DNA of 10,505 nt from Spirochaetales bacterium (GTDB taxonomy: Bacteria > Spirochaetota > Spirochaetia > Sphaerochaetales > Sphaerochaetaceae): assembly GCA_017475725.1 (NCBI GenBank), contig JAFVFA010000074.1:1-10505 (forward strand). The letters are read 5' to 3'. Of this stretch, positions 5,681 through 10,505 are shown piece by piece. The position numbers and the translations under genes are program-made. How positions within the stretch are numbered: the stretch's first letter is position 1; each line of letters begins with the position of its first letter. A model generated the notes under the pieces. It made no database searches, was not told the DNA's origin, and saw nothing but the letters and a program-made list of their open reading frames with translations.

Positions 5681-6646
5681 TCAGAATAACAGCGTCCCGT
5701 AGGCCTTCAGGCTGGGATCGGAACCGATCGGCGCCTGCAGATTCAATGCAAGCTCCACGTTCCTGAACGCAACCCCAAGACCGGTTGTCACAGTGCCGGA
5801 GCCGAACGTGTCGAACTCAGCCGAATAACCGGCCCTTACGCTGACGCTGGAGTCTCTGACAAGCCTGAACTTGACCTCGCCTCCCACGTTCATGCCCACG
5901 TTCCCCCGATCGAACAGCCTTGTGAGCTCCAGTCCTGCGCTGTAGACCAGATTGTTCATCCTTCCCCTTGCAGAGTACTCGCTCCTGCTCCAATAGGCCC
6001 CGATGCCTGCCTCCGCGAACAGGGACCTCCACGTGAATGTTGTGCTTGAGCCGTCCTTGTCCAGCACATTGTCAAGCAGCATGCCGAAATGGAACTGTCT
6101 GAACTCAAGCATCAGACCGGCATCGACCTGGATGTACTCGGAGTTCACCACACGGTCATACTTTGAGAGCATGGTCTGCATGAAGTAGTCCGGGACATCC
6201 TTCATGACGACATCGAGCCTCTGTCTCACGGAGCCTCCGGATACACCTATTCCGGCGCTCACCGGGCCATAGCCCGCACAGAAGTTGACCTGAAGCGTGC
6301 TTGTCTGGAACATGTCCACATGGTCAAAGTCCAGATTCGGATTCCCCGCTGCGAACGTGACGTCAATGCCCATGGTGATCATCTCGCTGACGAACATGCC
6401 GCTGATCGAGGTCTCAGGCAGATACGGCCAGCTTGCGACACCCGCCGTGTCACCGAGGATCCCCCTGAAGGCGAACGTGAAGTCATTGTCATCGAAGAAT
6501 ATGGCTGCAGGGTTGGGATAGCTCTGCATGTTGGTCCCGGACACACCTATGCCTATTCCGCCCATTGCGGCCAGTCTGGGGTCCTCGGCGAACAGGGACC
6601 CTGCACAGAGACACAGTATGACAAGAACCAGCGGGAGTCACTTCAC
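5681..6646 (-). CDS. outer-membrane beta-barrel protein; in-frame TGA at codon 3 of the predicted start
   Basis: This is a predicted outer-membrane barrel of about 300 mature residues. With a GTG start at 6646 the frame reads M-K-stop, then LPLVLVILCLCAGSLFA followed by EDPRLAAMGG. That is a clear signal-peptide core with a likely cleavage after A20. The mature part begins with a GGIGIGVSG and NPAA pattern seen in FadL/UPF0164-like spirochaete barrels, alternates polar and hydrophobic residues throughout, and ends in phenylalanine (GTLLF), as expected for BAM-dependent insertion. The only intact ATG-initiated frame, from 6565, lacks the signal peptide. The TGA (6640-6638) could be a nonsense mutation of CGA or TGG, an assembly error, or a mark of an inactive allele. 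The GTG overlaps the stop of the TSCPD gene as GTGA. Specific function is unknown. Confidence 0.75.
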
Positions 6647-6897
6647 TGAATGTTTGCCTGCCTGAGCGCAACAGCAACCTGGTCAGGGCAGGATGTGGTC
6701 CTGAACCCGCAGGTGATTCCGCTGAGTCGCTCGATGGCCTCTTCGGCCTTCATCCCCTTGATCAGGGCGTTGAGCCCCTTGTGGTTGCCGTCGCAACCTC
6801 CGACGAATCTCAGATCCTGAACCCTGTTCTCGTCATCCAGGGTTATCTTGATGTTCCTGGCACAGATGCCTGATGGTGTAAAATCGATTTCCTTCAT
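6643..6897 (-). CDS. TSCPD-domain protein (TIGR03905-like)
   Basis: This 84-residue protein is a stand-alone TSCPD domain, named for the motif TTSCPDQVAVAL near residues 67-78. Other family marks are SGICARNI near the N terminus, VGGCDGNHKGLNALIKGM in the middle and GITCGFR before the signature. Cysteines in GIC, GGC, TCG and SCP are conserved in the family and may bind metal. The same domain forms the C-terminal part of some B12-dependent ribonucleotide reductases, but the free-standing protein has no established role that I know of. The length matches the family. The start is fixed by an upstream in-frame stop. There is no Shine-Dalgarno, and a TATAAT ends nine bases before the ATG. It is divergent from dinB and overlaps the barrel gene. 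Confidence 0.92.
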   Translation of the reverse strand: MKEIDFTPSGICARNIKITLDDENRVQDLRFVGGCDGNHKGLNALIKGMKAEEAIERLSGITCGFRTTSCPDQVAVALRQANIQ

Positions 6898-6906
6898 AGC
6901 AGCAAT

Positions 6907-6935
6907 ATTATATTCAACCGGGTTTCAAGACAAGA
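6907..6935 (-). promoter_or_regulatory. promoter for the TSCPD gene, nearly leaderless
   Basis: A perfect TATAAT lies at 6912-6907 on the minus strand, nine bases before the ATG at 6897. A convincing -35 box is lacking: TCTTGT (6935-6930) stands at 17 bases and TTGTCT (6933-6928) at 15. The region overlaps the divergent dinB promoter, so the two may compete. Confidence 0.45.
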
Positions 6936-6955
6936 GGCGAATGGTGTGATAGAAT
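6927..6955 (+). promoter_or_regulatory. dinB: extended -10 promoter for dinB, leaderless arrangement
   Basis: AAGACA (6927-6932) and TAGAAT (6950-6955) are 17 bases apart, and TG stands one base before the -10 box, giving an extended -10. Seven bases past the box lands on the A of the dinB ATG at 6962, so the mRNA would have no leader. A nine-base AACC-G-GGTT dyad at 6916-6924 lies between the elements of the two divergent promoters. Confidence 0.5.
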
Positions 6956-6961
6956 TGGGGC

Positions 6962-8146
6962 ATGCCTGACGGAAAAGTGTTTTTCCATGTCGATCTTGAT
7001 GCCTTCTTCGCCTCTGTTGAGCAGCGTGACCACCCCGAATACAGGGGCAAACCCCTGATCATAGGGATGGTGGGCCCAAGGAGCGTGGTCTCCACATGCT
7101 CCTACGAGGCAAGGGTCTTCGGGGTCCACAGCGCAATGCCCACCCTACAGGCCTACAGGCTCTGCCCCAACGGAATCTACATCCCCGGGGACATGCATCT
7201 CTACAGCAGGGTCTCCAAGCAGGTGATGGGCATACTCAGGGAGTACGCCCCGGAGATGCATCAGGTCTCGATAGACGAGGCATCGCTTGACATGACAGGG
7301 ACAAGAAGGCTCTTCGGTCCTGCAAAGCAGCTTGCGATGACCATGAAGAGAAGGGTCAAGGAAGAGGTCGGAATAACCATGAGCATCGGAATTGCGACCT
7401 CCCCGTTCATCGCCAAGATGGCCAGCGACTACAACAAACCGGACGGGATCTGCCTTGTGTCTCCCGGGAAGGAGCAGGTCTTCATAGATGCCATCGGGTT
7501 GAAGAAGCTCTGGGGCCTTGGCAAGAGCGGCATGAAGGTGCTTGAGGCCCACAGGATACAGACCCCAGCCCAGGTCAGGAGCTACGAGCTTGCCCAGCTT
7601 CAGAGGATGATCGGCAACTCCTTCGGGCAGTTCCTTTATCAGGCCTGCAGAGGTCAGGACCCTGGAATAATGTACCAGAAGTCCAAGACACACTCGATTT
7701 CCACAGAGACAACCTTCATTGAAGACATAGTTGATGAGCAGACGCTATGCCAGATCCTTCTGGGCATGAGCTCTGAGCTGATGGCAAGGTCATTCGATGA
7801 AGGCGTAATGGCCAGGACAGTGGGACTCAAGCTGAGATGGGGTGCGGACTTCAGGACCATAACGGTCCAGGACACGCCTGATGACCCCATACTGAATGCA
7901 GACCAGATCTACGCCATGGCCCGGAAGCTTCTTCTGTCAAAGTGGAAGAGCGGACAGGGAATCAGACTGATAGGGCTTGGGCTGTATCAGCTCTACAAGG
8001 GCGATGCCCCCATGCAGGACAGCCTCTTCTCAGAGAACGAGCACCGCAAGCGCAAGCTCGACCAGGTCATACACAGTCTGGGAGCAAAGGGTGTCACAAT
8101 GATGAAGGCAAGCGAACTGGCCTCTAAGGATGGTCAAAATACCTGA
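6962..8146 (+). CDS. dinB: DNA polymerase IV (Y family)
   Basis: This 394-residue protein is a DinB-type translesion polymerase. The palm has HVDLDAFFASVE with metal-binding D11 and the predicted steric-gate F16, and SIDEASLD with D105 and E106. A finger motif STCSYEARVFGVHSAMP spans 44-60. Thumb helix-hairpin-helix residues WGLGKSG are at 184-190, followed by the little finger. A beta-clamp peptide QDSLF is at 352-356, before a basic tail (HRKRKLDQ). Length is near the usual 350-420. A TAG four codons upstream in frame fixes the start. The four G residues directly before the ATG are too close to serve as a normal ribosome site. It is the only plus-strand gene. Its 3' end overlaps that of the PAP2 gene by 23 bases, and no terminator is visible there. 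Confidence 0.95.
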   Translation: MPDGKVFFHVDLDAFFASVEQRDHPEYRGKPLIIGMVGPRSVVSTCSYEARVFGVHSAMPTLQAYRLCPNGIYIPGDMHLYSRVSKQVMGILREYAPEMHQVSIDEASLDMTGTRRLFGPAKQLAMTMKRRVKEEVGITMSIGIATSPFIAKMASDYNKPDGICLVSPGKEQVFIDAIGLKKLWGLGKSGMKVLEAHRIQTPAQVRSYELAQLQRMIGNSFGQFLYQACRGQDPGIMYQKSKTHSISTETTFIEDIVDEQTLCQILLGMSSELMARSFDEGVMARTVGLKLRWGADFRTITVQDTPDDPILNADQIYAMARKLLLSKWKSGQGIRLIGLGLYQLYKGDAPMQDSLFSENEHRKRKLDQVIHSLGAKGVTMMKASELASKDGQNT

Positions 8147-8801
8147 CAAGAGTCCTGTAGATGCACATCAGGGCAAGGGATAGAAGAACCCCTCCTACAA
8201 TGTCAGTGAACCAGTGGACTCCGCTGAGAAGCCTGAAGACCACCATGGCCGTCATCAGTATTGACAGGGCAATGTCGAAGATCACAATCCAGTCCCTGTT
8301 GCGTTTTGCGCCGTAGCCAAGAAGGACGATCTCGCTGTACAGGACGCACAGACCCACAAGTGTATGGCTGGACGGATAGGACTGCTCGTAGTTGTTCGGC
8401 CTTGAGTTTATCGGTATCAGGGAGAACGCTATGTAGAGCGCAACTATCACAGCATAGTAGAACATGGTTATCAGATATCTCTTGCCCATTCTGCGGAACC
8501 CCCTGCTATGGATCAGGTTCCCCAGTGCAAGCAGTGCGTTGCATGCAGCCACAAGAATGCAGAACTGTCCCATGACCTCAGTTGCATTGTAGCACCCCGC
8601 ATCGCCCGGGAACATGTCATGGAAAGCCTTGTTGATTGTGCCGAAGCCTACATAGGCCCCGTTTATGCCTATGGGTTGCATGTCATACCATGTGACGCAC
8701 CAGGTGAACACGGCGAAGACCGCAAACAGAAGAATCGAGATCAGGATGCCCCATCTGAGGCCGGACACCCTCTTTCTGTAGGGACTCAGGTCATTTGCCA
8801 T
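8124..8801 (-). CDS. PAP2-family integral membrane phosphatase
   Basis: This 225-residue membrane protein probably removes phosphate from a lipid phosphate such as phosphatidate or undecaprenyl pyrophosphate at the membrane face. Hydrophobic segments appear at about 17-36, 77-95, 110-130, 147-163, 170-190 and 200-218. The catalytic pieces are RP at 134-135, PSSH at 143-146 (family PSGH), and R190-x5-H196-x3-D200, so H146, H196 and D200 are all in place. The lysine that normally stands seven residues before the motif-1 arginine is a serine here. The start overlaps the last codons of pncB by 11 bases, with AAGGA inside the pncB end as ribosome site, so the genes are co-transcribed. Substrate is unknown. 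Confidence 0.88.
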   Translation of the reverse strand: MANDLSPYRKRVSGLRWGILISILLFAVFAVFTWCVTWYDMQPIGINGAYVGFGTINKAFHDMFPGDAGCYNATEVMGQFCILVAACNALLALGNLIHSRGFRRMGKRYLITMFYYAVIVALYIAFSLIPINSRPNNYEQSYPSSHTLVGLCVLYSEIVLLGYGAKRNRDWIVIFDIALSILMTAMVVFRLLSGVHWFTDIVGGVLLSLALMCIYRTLVRYFDHP

Positions 8802-10248
8802 TTGCAGGAATTCCTTTTGATTCGAGGATCAGGTCATGCTTCAGGTTCTTCAGCCTCTTTGAGAGGGAGACCTTGTAGATATGCGGATTGATAAGTCTCT
8901 TGTAGCTTCTGTGGAAGTGGCTCTGGCTTTCCTTTGCGTAATCCTGTATCTCCTTGAGAGACCTCCTTTCGACGCAGATCTTGCCGTCCTTCATGACGCA
9001 TCCAAGAAGCTTCTCCACCTTCTCGTACTTCCCTCCTCTGAGAAGGAACAGGTCTCCATCGGTCACCGGATGGTAGAATATCAGGTCCTCACCTGTCTTT
9101 ATCTCCTCCTCATCAAGGGTTATGAGGTCAGCGATCGCCAGCCCGTCGTGTCCGTAGAACCTGTATATCTGCTTGATTCCGGGGTTTGTGGTCTTCGCTG
9201 AGGAGTTGCTGACCTTGATTGTAGGCTGATAGGTTCCATCCTTTCTGCCCTTCGCGGAGAGCTTGTAGACCCCTCCAAGGGCCGCCTGGTCACCACCAGT
9301 CACAAGGTTGGTTCCGACTCCCCAAGAGTCGATCGGGACGTTGTCCGTCACCAGAGTCGTTATGATCTGCTCAGTCAGATCGTTTGACACGCAGATTGTG
9401 GCATCGGTCAGGCCGGCGTCATCGAGACGCTGCCTCACGGCACGTGCAAGGTACGAGAGGTCACCGGAATCGATCCTGACGCCTATCTTCAGGCCCTTGG
9501 CCTTCTGCTCCTTCCCGACTATTATGGCGTTCTCTATTCCGCTTCCCAAAGTGTCGTATGTGTCGATCAGCAGGACGCAGTTGTTCGGGTAGATCTTGGC
9601 GAATTCCCTGAAGGCCTCAAGCTCGTTGTCATATGCCATGACCCAGCTGTGGGCCATAGTACCACCGACCGGAATGCCGAAGACCTTGCCTGCAAGAGTG
9701 TTGCTGGTGAGCTTGCAGCCACCGATGTAGGCGGCACGTGAGGCGGAAAGGCCTCCGTCCATACCCTGTGCACGTCTGAGACCGAACTCCATCACAGCCC
9801 CGCTGCCGGCTGCGGTGCAGACCCGCATTGCCTTTGTGGCTATAAGGGTCTGGAAGTTCACGGTGTTCAGCAGAAGGCTCTCTATGAGCTGTGCGTCAAT
9901 GAGCTTCGTGTGGACCCTGACCAGAGGCTCGCCGGGGAACACAGTGGTACCCTCCTTGGGGGCGTAGATGTCACCCTTGAACCTGTAGGTCGAAAGGTAG
10001 TCTAGAAAACGCTGGTCGAAGATATTCAGACTCTTCAGGTAGGCGATGTCGTTTGCACTGAAGTTCAGGCTCTCCAGCTGCGGAAGCAGCTCGCCCAGAC
10101 CTGCGAAGACAGCATAGCCGCCATCGAACGGATTCTTCCTGTAGAACATGTCAAACACGACGTCAGGGTTCTCGTTGTTGAGGAAATAACCCTGCATCAT
10201 AGTCAGCTCGTAGAAGTCAGTGGTCAATGCCGATACATCAACGACCAT
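8791..10248 (-). CDS. pncB: nicotinate phosphoribosyltransferase
   Basis: PncB joins nicotinate to PRPP, with ATP hydrolysis, to form nicotinate mononucleotide, the entry of the Preiss-Handler NAD salvage route in the cytoplasm. The 485-residue length fits the Gram-positive-type family. Motifs in order are TDFYELTM at 10-17, EFGLRRAQGMDGG at 154-166, GTMAHSWV at 196-203 with H200 as the expected phosphorylated histidine, DTYDTLGSG at 229-237, RIDSGDL at 258-264, SNDL at 288-291 and WGVGTNLVTGG at 309-319. A clear AAGGAGG precedes the ATG. It follows serS by 17 bases and overlaps the PAP2 gene. No deamidase or other NAD salvage gene is in view. Confidence 0.97.
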   Translation of the reverse strand: MVVDVSALTTDFYELTMMQGYFLNNENPDVVFDMFYRKNPFDGGYAVFAGLGELLPQLESLNFSANDIAYLKSLNIFDQRFLDYLSTYRFKGDIYAPKEGTTVFPGEPLVRVHTKLIDAQLIESLLLNTVNFQTLIATKAMRVCTAAGSGAVMEFGLRRAQGMDGGLSASRAAYIGGCKLTSNTLAGKVFGIPVGGTMAHSWVMAYDNELEAFREFAKIYPNNCVLLIDTYDTLGSGIENAIIVGKEQKAKGLKIGVRIDSGDLSYLARAVRQRLDDAGLTDATICVSNDLTEQIITTLVTDNVPIDSWGVGTNLVTGGDQAALGGVYKLSAKGRKDGTYQPTIKVSNSSAKTTNPGIKQIYRFYGHDGLAIADLITLDEEEIKTGEDLIFYHPVTDGDLFLLRGGKYEKVEKLLGCVMKDGKICVERRSLKEIQDYAKESQSHFHRSYKRLINPHIYKVSLSKRLKNLKHDLILESKGIPANGK

Positions 10249-10265
10249 GGCGATCCTCCTTGGTT

Positions 10266-10505
10266 TTATCTTCTGATCTCTGTCCTGCCACCCATGAACG
10301 GGACAAGGGCCTTCGGGATCTCAATGCTCCCGTCCTCCCTCTGGTAATTCTCAAGCACCGCGACCACGGCCCTTGAAAGGGCAACTGCAGTGCCGTTCAG
10401 CATGTGTACGTACTTTGACTTGCCGTCATCGTCCTTGTACCTGACGTTCAGATTTCGGCTCTGGTAGTCGGTGCAGTTGGATGTGGATGTGACCTCTCCG
10501 TACTC
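10266..10505 (-). CDS. serS: seryl-tRNA synthetase, C-terminal 79 residues only
   Basis: The visible piece is the end of the class II catalytic domain of seryl-tRNA synthetase, which charges tRNA-Ser with serine. It has SNCTDYQSRNLNVRY, which precedes motif 3, then HMLNGTAVALSRAVVAVLEN (motif 3, with R as the ATP-contacting arginine) and the usual IEIPKALVPFMGG end. The protein stops with RTEIRR and TAA. The rest lies beyond the right edge. It appears to be the upstream gene of an operon with pncB, since only 17 bases separate them and no terminator is visible between. Confidence 0.95.
   Translation of the reverse strand, partial: EYGEVTSTSNCTDYQSRNLNVRYKDDDGKSKYVHMLNGTAVALSRAVVAVLENYQREDGSIEIPKALVPFMGGRTEIRR

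Noticed and set aside
5681..6565. Taking the ATG at 6565 as the true start of the barrel gene
   Set aside because: It has no ribosome site and would remove an obvious signal peptide encoded in the same frame just upstream, leaving the barrel without an export route.
6638..6640. TGA at codon 3 of the barrel gene as selenocysteine or as a reassigned Trp codon
   Set aside because: A selenocysteine in the charged start of a signal peptide makes no functional sense and I see no recoding hairpin. TGA ends several other genes here and TGG encodes Trp throughout, so the code is standard.
1..10505. CRISPR array, tRNA or rRNA genes, insertion sequences or phage modules
   Set aside because: No regularly spaced repeats, cloverleaf sequences, transposase or integrase motifs or terminal inverted repeats were seen. 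Genes are packed with gaps below 100 bases.

Overview
The window looks like chromosomal DNA of a spirochaete, most likely a Sphaerochaeta- or Treponema-like relative; this is inference from gene content. The pointers are a spirochaete-style RNA polymerase omega subunit, a CMP kinase with the unusual P-loop ending GNTT, a beta-barrel outer-membrane protein (so a diderm envelope), and a clostridial-style Y-family polymerase/YolD pair of the kind Sphaerochaeta lineages are known to share with Firmicutes. Base composition is moderate, by eye slightly above half GC. Coding density is very high, and no gap reaches 100 bases. I see no tRNA, rRNA, CRISPR array, insertion sequence or integrase.

Layout: every gene but one lies on the minus strand. 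Reading down the minus strand from the right edge, a first operon holds the 3' end of serS, then pncB (NAD salvage), then a PAP2-family membrane phosphatase whose start overlaps the end of pncB. A Y-family polymerase gene of the dinB type is the only plus-strand gene, and it meets the PAP2 gene tail to tail with overlapping 3' ends. Divergent from dinB is a small TSCPD-domain gene, coupled through a GTGA overlap to an outer-membrane barrel gene whose third codon is TGA. A strong promoter follows, then a 54-residue zinc-ribbon gene and an intrinsic terminator. Next comes a tight block: yicC (RNase), a CMP kinase gene, rpoZ and miaA. It runs on with only 16 bases of spacing into a UmuC/UvrX-like polymerase gene and its yolD-like partner, joined by an ATGA overlap. 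The left edge holds a 5'-complete, 3'-truncated 2-keto-3-deoxygluconate kinase gene with its own promoter.

How the genes fit together: the yicC-kinase-rpoZ-miaA block groups nucleotide supply, RNA turnover, transcription and tRNA modification. It resembles the common yicC-gmk-rpoZ order, but a CMP kinase sits where guanylate kinase usually does. Two different translesion polymerases, both with recognisable beta-clamp peptides, lie about 4.3 kb apart. Both polymerase genes and the TSCPD gene share an odd start architecture: a -10 box ends 6 to 9 bases before the ATG and there is no usable Shine-Dalgarno, so their mRNAs are probably leaderless or nearly so. The other complete genes checked mostly have clear Shine-Dalgarno sequences or stop/start overlaps. 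The most unusual items are the stop codon inside the signal peptide of the barrel protein, the shared leaderless design of the polymerase genes, and the terminator placed just before yicC with no room for a separate promoter.
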